Source: Psychrilyobacter piezotolerans
GTDB lineage: Bacteria > Fusobacteriota > Fusobacteriia > Fusobacteriales > Fusobacteriaceae
Reading direction: 5' to 3'
DNA: 64,000 bases
Assembly: GCF_003391055.1 (NCBI RefSeq)
Contig: NZ_QUAJ01000004.1
Location: 100,435-164,434, forward strand
The position numbers were made by a program, and so were the translations under genes. Positions 25,140-33,628 of this stretch are shown here, piece by piece; the first letter of the stretch is position 1; each line of letters starts with the position of its first letter. Below the pieces are notes generated by a model. That model saw nothing but the letters and a program-made list of their open reading frames with translations, searched no databases and had not been told where the DNA came from.

Positions 25140-26030
25140 ATGAATAAGTTATTTAAAAATGTAGTACTTATTATGACAATTATGGTATTTGCTGCATGTG
25201 GGAAAAAAGAGGCTGAGGTAGAAACAATCAAGATCGGTCACAAAAACTACACAGAACAAAGAGTACTAGGACAATTGTTTGCAGTTATGATTGAAAATCA
25301 TACTGATTATAAGACTGATGTAAAAGAATTAGGAGGAACAAAGATTGTATTTGAAGCCCTAAAAAGTGGAGATATAGATCTTTACCCTGAATTTTCTGGG
25401 ACGGCATATGTAGCCCTTTTAAATGAAAGTGGATTAAAAGATCCTAGTGAAGTCCATAAACTTGTAAAGGATAGACTTAAAGCAGAGAATAATTTGGATT
25501 ATTTAAATCCTTTAGGTTATAACAACACATATACTTTGGCAGTAAGAACTGAAACTGCTGAGAAATATAACCTAAAAACATTTTCAGATATAGCAAAGGT
25601 TTCAAATGAACTGGTAATTGGAGCGACTATGGAATTTCTTGAAAGAGAAGATGGAATGTTAGGTCTTAAGAAGGTCTATCCAGGAATGGAATTTAAAAAT
25701 GAAAAAGGTCTTGACGGAGGGCTTCGTTATACTGCTATAAAAGATGGTGTGATAGATGCTGCAGATGCTTTTTCTACAGATGGAAAACTTATCGCTTATA
25801 ATCTTGTTATATTAGAAGACGATAAGAACTTCTTCCCGCCATACTATGTTGCACCACTTTTAAATGGTGAATTTGCAGCTACTCACCCTGATATAGTAGA
25901 AATTTTAGGGAAACTTTCGGGTCAGATCAATGAGAAAGAGATGCAGAATATGAACTATAGGGTTGCCGAAGAGGGAATTCCTACAAAAATTGTTGCAGAA
26001 GAGTTTCTTAAGAAAAAAGGGCTTCTATAA
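25140..26030 (+). CDS. opuCC: Osmoprotectant ABC transporter substrate-binding lipoprotein
   Basis: A 296-aa lipoprotein: the signal ends in VFAACGK (lipobox, Cys at residue 21). The mature part is an OpuAC/OsmF-type binding protein with IKIGHKNYTEQRVLGQL and DIDLYPEFSGTAYVALL, typical of quaternary-ammonium binders. The last residues, VAEEFLKKKGLL, are also standard. It captures choline, betaine or carnitine outside the cytoplasmic membrane and delivers it to the permease. Its ribosome-binding site AAGGAGG is its own, 69 bases after the permease gene. It is the last gene of the operon, followed by a strong terminator. Confidence 0.9.
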   Translation: MNKLFKNVVLIMTIMVFAACGKKEAEVETIKIGHKNYTEQRVLGQLFAVMIENHTDYKTDVKELGGTKIVFEALKSGDIDLYPEFSGTAYVALLNESGLKDPSEVHKLVKDRLKAENNLDYLNPLGYNNTYTLAVRTETAEKYNLKTFSDIAKVSNELVIGATMEFLEREDGMLGLKKVYPGMEFKNEKGLDGGLRYTAIKDGVIDAADAFSTDGKLIAYNLVILEDDKNFFPPYYVAPLLNGEFAATHPDIVEILGKLSGQINEKEMQNMNYRVAEEGIPTKIVAEEFLKKKGLL

Positions 26031-26073
26031 GTTTAAAATTTAAGTTTGAATTTAATTTTATAATCGTTGTATA

Positions 26074-26099
26074 TAAAAGGGAGGCCAGCCTCCCTTTTT
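26074..26099. terminator. Bidirectional intrinsic terminator
   Basis: AAAAGGGAGGC / GCCTCCCTTTTT with a 2-base loop lies between the convergent OpuC operon and FMN-reductase gene. Confidence 0.92.
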
Positions 26100-26101
26100 C
26101 T

Positions 26102-26734
26102 TTATCTGATAAAACTAGTCCATTTTTTTCTTTCCAATTTGGGAGGTTCCACCTTACCCCTTCCATTTTCAATTAACTTTAATACCCACGCCATATTTCT
26201 TCCTAAAACTTCCATGATCTGCCTTCCTTCTGCATCCCCTTCTGCATCCCCGGGAGTAGTCCCATGGATAACATTCCAATAATTTGCAGTGGGCATTACC
26301 ATCTCTGAATAATTCAAGTAATTATTTAGCTGTTCGAAGGCCGGTATTCCTCCGGAACGCCTTACTGCAACTACTGCAGCGCCTACTTTATGTCTTAACA
26401 TAGATTTAGCTCCCATGACATAGAAGGCTCTGTCTAAAAATGACTTCATCGTTCCTCCAATGGCTGCATAATGCACAGGAGATCCCAAGATTACACCGTC
26501 AGCTTCCTTCATCTTCTGTATCCATTCATTGACATCATCACCTTTTATTATACATTTTTCATCTCTGTTCTTCATACAGGCATTACATGCGATACATCCT
26601 TGAATAAGTTTATTTCCTACATGGACAATTTCTACTTCTATTCCTTCTTTTCGGAGTTCTGAAGCTGCCATTTCTATTGCTGAGTTAGTGTTCCCATTTG
26701 CCTTTGGACTTCCATTAAATGCTACTACCTTCAT
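26102..26734 (-). CDS. NADPH-dependent FMN reductase-family iron-sulfur flavoprotein
   Basis: A 210-aa flavodoxin-fold protein. VVAFNGSPKANGNTNSA is the FMN phosphate loop, and ADGVILGSPVHYAAIGG is the second FMN-binding segment. IQGCIACNACMKNRDEKC (residues ~46-63) is the compact Cys motif of iron-sulfur flavoproteins (Isf-like), expected to hold a [4Fe-4S] cluster. Such proteins are found in anaerobes and reduce O2, H2O2, quinones or aromatic compounds; the physiological acceptor is unknown. The start ATG follows AGAGGTGGGA. Monocistronic. Confidence 0.85.
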   Translation of the reverse strand: MKVVAFNGSPKANGNTNSAIEMAASELRKEGIEVEIVHVGNKLIQGCIACNACMKNRDEKCIIKGDDVNEWIQKMKEADGVILGSPVHYAAIGGTMKSFLDRAFYVMGAKSMLRHKVGAAVVAVRRSGGIPAFEQLNNYLNYSEMVMPTANYWNVIHGTTPGDAEGDAEGRQIMEVLGRNMAWVLKLIENGRGKVEPPKLERKKWTSFIR

Positions 26735-27060
26735 AATCTTCCCACCTCTTTTTAAAATTTTTATAATAAATTATACCCCTATCAATTTCTTTTCATAAGT
26801 ATACACTTTTTTCTCAAAAAGGTATAACTTGTTTTCAATTAATTTTAATAACTGTTATTTCAAAGGAGTTAAATTTTTAATGAATTTATTAATTATCAAA
26901 ATTTAAATGTTGAGGTCAGATATAAGGATAAAGAATATGTTTTGTTACCTTGATTTTATTTATTTTTAAATCATAATAAAATTTTTAGACTTGTTGTTTT
27001 AATGATATAATAAAGAACGATGTAACTGAATTAGAAAAAATCAGAAAAAGTATGAAAAAA

Positions 27061-27180
27061 ATAGAAAGCCTAAAAATAACCGGCTGCCCATTAGTTTAGG
27101 AGTTGCCCGGTACTACCAAGGACAAAATATAAATCAAGTCAACTGCATATCAGATTCTTTATTTCACTAAAGACTCTGCA
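27061..27180 (+). other. Structured leader of the GGDEF-EAL gene (unassigned)
   Basis: The 484-base gap before the GGDEF-EAL gene is very AT-rich except for a GC-rich patch near 27080-27120 (accggctgccc, gttgcccggtactacc). It is followed by a good hairpin, AGATTCTTTA/TAAAGACTCT flanked by CTGC/GCAG (27144-27181). TATAAT at 27006-27011 could be the promoter's -10. Contrast in composition and folding suggest a functional RNA or operator. It lacks the ACGCAAA and GCAGCC elements of c-di-GMP-I riboswitches in the right order, so I leave it unassigned. Confidence 0.35.
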
Positions 27181-27218
27181 GAAAGATGACTAAACTTCAA
27201 AAATAAGAGGAATTTAAA

Positions 27219-29231
27219 ATGATTTTATTGATAACTAAAGAAAAAGATGCTTCACTAAAAAAAATGAAAACACTAGAAAATTTAGGATATGAGGCACTTC
27301 ATACCTCTTCTCCCGAGAAAGCGCTTGATTTGATTATAAATAATAAAAAAATTAATTTAGTTGTAATTGATATCAATTCAATTCATAATTATATAATTTT
27401 TATAGAAAATATCCTGGCAATAAGAGATATCCCTATTATTTATATCACATCTACAACTGAAAAAAGTCCCATTGAAAAAATTAATTCTGCTTGTTATGGG
27501 TACCTCCATGACGATTCAAATGATTTTATTTTTGATTCTACAATTAAAATGGCTTTTAATCTCTTTGAGAAAAATGAAAGAAAAAATATATATAAAAGTA
27601 TATTTGAAAATCATCATGCTGCAATGCTGGTTATTGATCCTAAAAATGATGATATCATTCAAGCCAATCCTGCAGCCATTAATTTTTATGGATGGAACCA
27701 GAAAGAATTAACAGGGATGAAAATAACCGATCTAAATATACTGAGTAAAGATAAAGTACACACTGAGATGCAGTTGGCAAAATCCAAAAAGAAAAATCAT
27801 TTTTCCTTTAGGCATAAATTATCTAATGGAGCCATTAAAGACGTTGAGGTCCACGCAGGATCAATAGTGGTAGGAGGAAAGACCAGGCTGCTTTCTATTG
27901 TTAATGACGTTACCAAGCGTAAGCAAGCAGAAAAAACGATTGAACGCCTGGCCTACTTTGACTCATTAACATCTTTACCTAATCGAAAAATGTTTTTTGA
28001 TAACTTTCCTAAAGCAATTATCAGGGCAGAGCAGAATAATTTAAAAGTTGCTCTTCTTTATATCGATTTAGATTCTTTTAAGGATATTAATGACTCCTTT
28101 GGACACCCCACAGGTGACCAGCTTCTCGTAGAAGTCGCGAAGCTGTTTAAAAAAAATCTCCATAAAAATAATACTGTATTTCGTTTAGGAGGAGACGAAT
28201 TTGCAATAACAGTAGAAAATATCTCAAACTCACAAGAGGGATCTAAAGTTGCTGATAAACTTCTCAGTCTTTTAAAAAATCCTTTTACCCTTGAAAACAA
28301 CAAACTGTTTTCTTTTGCCAGTATAGGTATTTCTATTTATCCTGATGATGGATTAAATGTCGATACTCTCTTGAAAAATTCAGATATTGCAATGTATCAA
28401 GCAAAAAATAACGGGAAAAATAACTATTTATTTTACACTTCAAAAATGAATGAAATTGCAAAAAGAAAAATCACAATAGAAACTAATCTGCGTCATGCCC
28501 TTAAAAATGAAGAGTTAACTCTTTTTTATCAGCCAAAGATCGATTTTAATGACGGTAAAATAACAGGGGCAGAATCTCTGCTTCGTTGGTTTCCCAACAA
28601 AGATGAGTCTATACCTCCTTCTGAATTTATTCCTATAGCGGAAACATCCGGATTGATTTTAGAGGTAGATAAATGGGTTTTGTCAACAGTGTGCAGACAA
28701 TTGAAAAAATGGAAAGATCTTGGATATCCGGATCAAAAAATTTCAGTAAATGTTTCAGGTATGCACTTCAAACAAGGACGAATTTTAAAAACATTGGGAG
28801 ATATCCTGGATGAAATCGAAATCCCTCCCAAATCTCTTGAAATCGAAATTACAGAAGGGATCTTCTTAGAAGATATCAAAGAATCGGCATTAATTTTAGA
28901 ACAGCTCCAGTCCATGGGAATAGATATATCCGTTGACGATTTCGGAACAGGTTATTCATCCTTCGGTTACTTAAAACGTCTCCCAGTGAGCACTCTTAAA
29001 ATTGACAGGAGTTTCATTTCCAATGCAGCAACTAACTCAGATGATGCTTCAATTACCAAAGCAATAATAATGATGGCTAAACTCCTTAATTTAAAAGTCA
29101 TTGCTGAAGGTGTAGAAACAATAGAACAGGTGGAATTATTACATGCTGAAGGCTGTCACGAGATGCAGGGATATTATTTCGCAAAACCTATGTCAATTGA
29201 TAAATATGAAATTTTTTTGGATAAACTATAG
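27219..29231 (+). CDS. REC-PAS-GGDEF-EAL cyclic-di-GMP turnover protein
   Basis: A 670-aa cytosolic signalling protein. Residues ~1-115 resemble a receiver domain with Asp in LVVIDINSI, but the usual Lys at the end is missing (CYGYLHDDS). Residues ~122-230 are a PAS domain (FENHHAAMLVIDPKNDDIIQ). Next comes a GGDEF domain (~245-405) with intact RLGGDEFAI at ~322, and an EAL domain (~420-668) with ESLLRW at ~450 and VDDFGTGYSS and KIDRSFI. Both catalytic motifs look competent, so it may make and degrade c-di-GMP, switched by phosphorylation or PAS ligand. It is an obvious potential partner of the c-di-GMP riboswitch before the autotransporter at 37.6 kb. Monocistronic, followed by a terminator. 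Confidence 0.92.
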   Translation: MILLITKEKDASLKKMKTLENLGYEALHTSSPEKALDLIINNKKINLVVIDINSIHNYIIFIENILAIRDIPIIYITSTTEKSPIEKINSACYGYLHDDSNDFIFDSTIKMAFNLFEKNERKNIYKSIFENHHAAMLVIDPKNDDIIQANPAAINFYGWNQKELTGMKITDLNILSKDKVHTEMQLAKSKKKNHFSFRHKLSNGAIKDVEVHAGSIVVGGKTRLLSIVNDVTKRKQAEKTIERLAYFDSLTSLPNRKMFFDNFPKAIIRAEQNNLKVALLYIDLDSFKDINDSFGHPTGDQLLVEVAKLFKKNLHKNNTVFRLGGDEFAITVENISNSQEGSKVADKLLSLLKNPFTLENNKLFSFASIGISIYPDDGLNVDTLLKNSDIAMYQAKNNGKNNYLFYTSKMNEIAKRKITIETNLRHALKNEELTLFYQPKIDFNDGKITGAESLLRWFPNKDESIPPSEFIPIAETSGLILEVDKWVLSTVCRQLKKWKDLGYPDQKISVNVSGMHFKQGRILKTLGDILDEIEIPPKSLEIEITEGIFLEDIKESALILEQLQSMGIDISVDDFGTGYSSFGYLKRLPVSTLKIDRSFISNAATNSDDASITKAIIMMAKLLNLKVIAEGVETIEQVELLHAEGCHEMQGYYFAKPMSIDKYEIFLDKL

Positions 29232-29256
29232 TTAAAAAAAAATAAAGTTATAATAA

Positions 29257-29287
29257 GAAAGCCGGAAATCAACATCCCGGCTTTTTT
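29257..29287. terminator. Bidirectional intrinsic terminator
   Basis: AAGCCGG/CCGGCTT with an 11-base loop and T6 lies between the convergent GGDEF-EAL and CobW-family genes. Confidence 0.9.
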
Positions 29288-29290
29288 ATT

Positions 29291-30244
29291 CTATCCATTC
29301 ATCATCTTCATCTCTGCTGTGGTATTTCTCTTCCACGCACCTACTATTCCTTTCAATATCTGTGGTACACTCATATCCTCTATTTTTTTAGTCAGAAAAA
29401 CAAGGGTGGACTCATCCCATTCCTGGGTACTCTTCTCCACATCTATCATACTTCCTACCATATCTACCTTCATCATCTCCCCCTCTATCAGGGTAAACCC
29501 CTTTACCCTGTAGACCATTGGTGCGATCTCTTCTAAAAAACTATTGAGTTCAGGATGAGATACTTCCGACCGAATATTCATGGTAAAAGTTTTTGGCTTG
29601 GTATCCACAGTATTGGTAGTTTCTTTTTTTAACGGTTCCCCTAAAAGTTCTCCCTCTCTGTGAAAAAAATCCATCCCCATTTTTCCAAAGGTAGTTTCAT
29701 GGATATCTGCATTGGGATTTATGGCAGCTACTTTCTCCCTTATTCCGGTGAGGTCATCCACAAGATCCGATTTATTGATTATTACCATATGAGCCAATTC
29801 TATCTGATTAGTGATAGCGTCTATTTCTTCCACCTCGGTTAAAAAAGTCCTTGCATCGACTACGCATATTGCTCCTGCATAGATATAAGGAGAATCTTCT
29901 GCCTTCATATAGGCCTTTAGAGCCTCTAAAATTTCTCCTATATTGGATGGATCTGCCAGCCCTGACCCCTCTACGAATACCCTGTCCACATCGGTCTCGG
30001 CCATCCTTGCCAGCTCAGTAACAAAATTCACCTGAAGACAGCTGCAGAAGATAGAACCTCTGTTGATCTCTGAAAGCTCTATGTCAAATTCTTTTAAGAG
30101 GCTTCCATCTATGCCGGTTTTCCCGAATTCATTCATAATCACTGCATTTTTACTTTCAGAAAGATCTTTTAAAATTCCCTTTAATGTGGTTGTTTTTCCT
30201 GCTCCTAAAAAACCTGTAAGCAGGTAAAGTCTTTTTTTCTTCAC
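29291..30244 (-). CDS. CobW/P47K-family G3E GTPase (metal chaperone)
   Basis: A 317-aa GTPase of the CobW/COG0523 family. The P-loop TGFLGAGKTTTLKGIL is at the N-terminus, the guanine-specificity motif INKSDLVDD lies near residue 150, and the C-terminal CobW_C domain follows residue ~215. The family metal site CxCC is altered to FCSC (in RGSIFCSCLQ, residues ~64-73), leaving two cysteines. These proteins insert Zn, Co or Fe into target enzymes. No metal-dependent enzyme lies adjacent, so the client is unknown. The ATG lies 5 bases after GGGGGAAG. Confidence 0.88.
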   Translation of the reverse strand: MKKKRLYLLTGFLGAGKTTTLKGILKDLSESKNAVIMNEFGKTGIDGSLLKEFDIELSEINRGSIFCSCLQVNFVTELARMAETDVDRVFVEGSGLADPSNIGEILEALKAYMKAEDSPYIYAGAICVVDARTFLTEVEEIDAITNQIELAHMVIINKSDLVDDLTGIREKVAAINPNADIHETTFGKMGMDFFHREGELLGEPLKKETTNTVDTKPKTFTMNIRSEVSHPELNSFLEEIAPMVYRVKGFTLIEGEMMKVDMVGSMIDVEKSTQEWDESTLVFLTKKIEDMSVPQILKGIVGAWKRNTTAEMKMMNG

Positions 30245-30370
30245 TATACTTCCCCCTTTTTTATATAAGTGTATAAGTAATTACTAATATAGTTATATAC
30301 TATAAAAATATATTTTGCAAATTAATTTTTATTTTTTTATAATTAGTGATTATTATGTATAAATATACAC

Positions 30371-30400
30371 AAAAAAAGACCTCTAAAATAATTAGAGATC
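30371..30400 (-). terminator. Intrinsic terminator of the Cys-rich miniprotein gene
   Basis: GACCTCTAA/TTAGAGATC with a 5-base loop is followed on the minus strand by T7, 8 bases past the stop codon. Confidence 0.85.
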
Positions 30401-30407
30401 CTTCTCT

Positions 30408-30551
30408 TTAGTTGTCTTTTGATTTTAACATCTCTTTCATACAGCTTACAGGTGTACCCTTTTCAAGATGAAAATTTATACACTCACAGCATTTCCCGTG
30501 TCTGGGACAATCTTTATTCGTACATATACATGTTTCTTGGTTACAGCTCAT
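30408..30551 (-). CDS. Cys-rich 47-aa miniprotein (DUF6485-like)
   Basis: A 47-aa protein too short for routine callers. It begins MSCNQETCICTNKDCPRHGK and continues with CCEC, followed by a single late Cys. The spacing CxC...CPRHGxCCEC resembles the small DUF6485-type proteins common in anaerobes and suggests a zinc or iron-sulfur site. It has a GGGGGA ribosome-binding site 6 bases before its ATG and its own terminator. The function is unknown. Confidence 0.75.
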   Translation of the reverse strand: MSCNQETCICTNKDCPRHGKCCECINFHLEKGTPVSCMKEMLKSKDN

Positions 30552-30599
30552 TCTAATCCCCCTGTTTTTCTTTAAATTTTATAGAATTTCCTTTAAAAC

Positions 30600-31200
30600 T
30601 TCCAATAAAGAATAACATAAGAATATTTCCCTGTCGATAGTTTATCTAGAATTACTATTTTTGTCGCAGATTGCACAGATCGTAATCCATAGAACGTGTA
30701 TCTCTATCAAGATTTTAAAAGCGAAGTTTATAGTCGTTTCACTTCAGCAGTAGTGTTTCTACAATGACGATCGTGTATTACTTATTAAGACAACTTATAA
30801 ATCTTCTGGCACTTTTTGGTTACTTTTTCTTGCTACAGAGAAAATAGTAACTCGTATTAAGGACGAAACCCTTAGAACTTTCCTTGTCACAGATTACACA
30901 AATTTACATAGGTTAAAACAATCTCTCAACGCAATGGCTCAGAGATTTCTGAGATTGTCAGAGTTAATCCTTTTTTGGGTTTTAACTAAAAATAAATATC
31001 TGTGATCATCAAAGTCTGTTCCGTGTATGTCTCCAGACATCCGCGTTCTACTTTTTTTTGCTTAGTATTAGTACTTTAAACCGTTTTGTGTTCTTTTTTC
31101 TTTGTACTGAACTTTAATCTGCGTAATCTGCGACTGAAAAGCTCATCTTTTATTTTTATAATCCTGAAAAACAAGTATTTTCCTTCCCCTTTCTACTATA
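30600..31200. repeat. Dispersed intergenic repeat array (inverted copy)
   Basis: The gap 30552-31409 has no genes. It carries, on the minus strand, the 44-bp core (30723-30766) that recurs at 46341, 46810 and 51377. It also holds fragments such as cacagattacacaaatt and acatccgcgttctac, which recur near 46 kb. See the entry at 46020-46935. Confidence 0.8.
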
Positions 31201-31263
31201 TGGCGGATACAGTAATAATAACAACCCTTTAAAATAACAAATCAAAACTATTATTTTATTTGT

Positions 31264-31293
31264 TTGACAATAGTGAAGTGATGTCTGTATAAT
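31264..31293 (+). promoter_or_regulatory. Sigma-70 promoter of the SulP gene
   Basis: TTGACA (31264-31269), an 18-base spacer and TATAAT (31288-31293) predict a ~110-base leader before the start codon. Confidence 0.75.
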
Positions 31294-31409
31294 ATTAACG
31301 ATTTAAGTTAAATTTAATTAATTTTTGAACTAAAATTATATTTGATATTAATTTTAGCTATATAAATCATTTAAATATAACAATAAAATTATTTTTAGGA
31401 GGTTAAAAA

Positions 31410-32660
31410 ATGGAACATGTATTCAATCCAAAGCTATTTACTTTATTTAAAGGAGGTCTGGATAAAAGGCAGATCACTTCCGATATATTAGCTGGAATTG
31501 TTGTTGCCATTGTTGCCTTACCTCTTGCTATTGCCTTTGCAGTGGCTTCAGGAGTTTCTCCAGAAAGGGGAATAATAACATCAATTATTGCAGGATTTAT
31601 AATTTCGTTTTTAGGAGGAAGCAGGGTTCAAATAGGAGGCCCGACCGGAGCTTTTATAATCATTGTTTATGGTGTTATAGAAACTTATGGTATTGATGGG
31701 TTAATTATTTCTACTATAATGGCAGGATTATTCCTTATCCTTTTTGGTTTATTTAAATTAGGGAATCTGTTAAAATATTTCCCCCATTCTCTAATTACAG
31801 GATTTACAAGTGGTATAGCCCTGGTGATTTTTTCAACTCAGATAAAGGATGCCCTTGGATTGACAATTTCCCAGGTTCCGTCAGAATTTATTGAAAAATG
31901 GAAAATATACCTTTTAAATATAAATGGAATTAATTTGACAGCTTTAGCTCTTTCAATAATAACTATTGTTATAGCTGTATTTTCAAAAAAAATAACCACT
32001 AAAATTCCAGGATCTTTTATTGCCATTATTATTATAACCTTTGCAGTTCAGGTCTTTAATCTTCCTGTTACTACTATAGAATCATCTTTTGGGGAGATAC
32101 CCAGTCATTTTAATTTTTCACTGCCATCCTTTAACTTCAGTGAGCTGTCTATCTATATAGGCCCTGCCATGACCATTGCTCTATTGGGAAGTATAGAATC
32201 TTTGCTTTCGGCTGTGGTCTCTGACAGTATGATAGAAGGAAACCATAGGTCTAATACAGAACTTATTGCACAAGGTGTAGCCAATATAGTTACTCCTTTT
32301 TTCGGTGGAATCCCGGCAACAGGAGCTATTGCAAGGACGGCTACCAATGTAAATATCGGCGGGCGAACCCCTATCTCAGGAATGGTTCATTCTATAACAC
32401 TACTATTAATTATGCTTTTATTTGGCAGATGGGCAAAATTAATTCCCATGTCCTGCCTTGCCGGTATTTTAATTGTCGTGGCTTTTAATATGAGTGAATG
32501 GCGTTCTTTCAGATCGATAATGAGGGGTTCTGCCTTTGATATAATTATCTTATTCTCTACTTTTCTATTGACAATCTTAGCAGATCTGACAATAGCTATT
32601 GGAGTGGGGCTTGCTTTATCGGTTATTTTTAAACTTCCTTTTTTCAAAAAAATTAATTAA
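31410..32660 (+). CDS. SulP-family anion transporter lacking a STAS domain
   Basis: A 416-aa membrane protein of the SulP/SLC26 family. The N-terminus DILAGIVVAIVALPLAIAFAVASG and GGSRVQIGGPTGAFIIIVYG are the family's first two hydrophobic signatures, and NIVTPFFGGIPATGAIARTATN is the conserved core loop. It ends right after the last membrane segment (FKLPFFKKIN), so the cytoplasmic STAS domain of ~120 aa normally present is absent. The ending is natural, not a frameshift that I can see. Substrate is sulfate, bicarbonate or a dicarboxylate. AGGAGG precedes the ATG by 8 bases. Confidence 0.9.
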   Translation: MEHVFNPKLFTLFKGGLDKRQITSDILAGIVVAIVALPLAIAFAVASGVSPERGIITSIIAGFIISFLGGSRVQIGGPTGAFIIIVYGVIETYGIDGLIISTIMAGLFLILFGLFKLGNLLKYFPHSLITGFTSGIALVIFSTQIKDALGLTISQVPSEFIEKWKIYLLNINGINLTALALSIITIVIAVFSKKITTKIPGSFIAIIIITFAVQVFNLPVTTIESSFGEIPSHFNFSLPSFNFSELSIYIGPAMTIALLGSIESLLSAVVSDSMIEGNHRSNTELIAQGVANIVTPFFGGIPATGAIARTATNVNIGGRTPISGMVHSITLLLIMLLFGRWAKLIPMSCLAGILIVVAFNMSEWRSFRSIMRGSAFDIIILFSTFLLTILADLTIAIGVGLALSVIFKLPFFKKIN

Positions 32661-32738
32661 TATTTTGTCCAGTCTAGCTATCTTTTGGTAGTAATTTAAT
32701 TAATACCTTGTCCGGTCTAGCTATCTTTTGGTAGTTAG
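32653..32738 (+). repeat. 43-bp tandem duplication over the SulP terminator
   Basis: Two 43-bp units (32653-32695 and 32696-32738) share nearly all bases, including gtctagctatcttttggtag. The first unit begins in the last codons of the SulP gene. Only the second forms a complete terminator. Confidence 0.85.
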
Positions 32739-32748
32739 ACTGGGTTTT
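32712..32748 (+). terminator. Intrinsic terminator of the SulP gene
   Basis: GTCTA-CTATC/GGTAG-TAGAC stem followed by GGG and T5. Confidence 0.75.
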
Positions 32749-32846
32749 TATTTTAAACAAAAACCTAATCCTTGAATTTATGAGGGTTCCGTAATATAAT
32801 AATAGGATCTCTCCATGAGAAAATTTTAAAGATAAGGTGGTTTATT

Positions 32847-33497
32847 ATGAAGAAAAAAATAACATTATTATTATTAGGTGTTATAGCTGTAACAGGGTGT
32901 CAAAGCATCGATCCATACACAGGTGAAGAGCAGTTCAACCAGACTAGTAAATATGCCTTAGGTGGCGTTATCGCAGGGGCAGCAGCAGGGCAAATTGCAG
33001 GAAAGGATACCGAGTCAACATTAACAGGAGCCGCAGCAGGAGCATTGGCAGGAGCAGGCCTGGGTTATTATTTTGACAGACAAGAGGCAGCGCTGAGAGC
33101 AGAACTTCAAAGAACAGGAGTTTCACTGAAAAGAACTGGTAATAAATTAGAACTTGTTATGCCGGGAAATCTAACTTTTAATAGCAGTAGTGCAAATATA
33201 AACAGCGACTTCTACGAAGTACTGGATTCTGTATCTAAAGTATTAAAAAAGTATAATGAAACCGATATATTTATTTCGGGACATACAGATAGCACGGGTA
33301 AAAACTCTTATAATATGACTTTATCTCAAGATAGAGCAGACAGTGTAGCAAAATATCTTAAGTCAAGAGGAGTGCAGAGAAGCAGAGTTACAACTGAAGG
33401 TCTGGGATCTAAATATCCATTAAGCTCTAATTCTACTTCACAGGGAAGAGAAAACAATAGAAGGGTTGAGATAGAAATAATAGCAAAGAAAGGATAA
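32847..33497 (+). CDS. OmpA-family peptidoglycan-binding lipoprotein
   Basis: A 216-aa lipoprotein: the signal ends IAVTGCQS (lipobox, Cys ~19). Residues ~38-75 are a glycine-zipper segment (GGVIAGAAAGQIAGKD, GAAAGALAGAGLGYYFD) that can insert in a membrane. Residues ~95-214 are an OmpA C-terminal domain with IFISGHTDSTGKNSYNMTLS, the diaminopimelate-binding Asp, and GRENNRRVEIEI. It tethers the outer membrane to peptidoglycan, as YiaD/YfiB-type proteins do. The start ATG has a TAAGGTGG ribosome-binding site. Monocistronic. Confidence 0.9.
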   Translation: MKKKITLLLLGVIAVTGCQSIDPYTGEEQFNQTSKYALGGVIAGAAAGQIAGKDTESTLTGAAAGALAGAGLGYYFDRQEAALRAELQRTGVSLKRTGNKLELVMPGNLTFNSSSANINSDFYEVLDSVSKVLKKYNETDIFISGHTDSTGKNSYNMTLSQDRADSVAKYLKSRGVQRSRVTTEGLGSKYPLSSNSTSQGRENNRRVEIEIIAKKG

Positions 33498-33562
33498 TTT
33501 TATCCTTCTGGAGATTCTCAATAAGAAATAGACTTTTAAACTACTCTTTTTATTTAGGTAAT

Positions 33563-33603
33563 AAAAAGAGGACTTCTGTAAAATTCCGAAGTCCTCTTTT
33601 TTT
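33563..33603. terminator. Bidirectional intrinsic terminator
   Basis: AAAAAGAGGACTTC/GAAGTCCTCTTTTT around an 11-base loop, between the convergent OmpA-lipoprotein and autotransporter genes. Confidence 0.9.
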
Positions 33604-33628
33604 CATATAAATTGTTTTTTTATTATAT

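Noticed and set aside
27080..27125. Possible c-di-GMP-I riboswitch, minus strand (CTAAAC...GGGCAGCCGG)
   Set aside because: Only a 3'-half-like segment is present; the ACGCAAA core is missing and no minus-strand gene follows within 330 bases.
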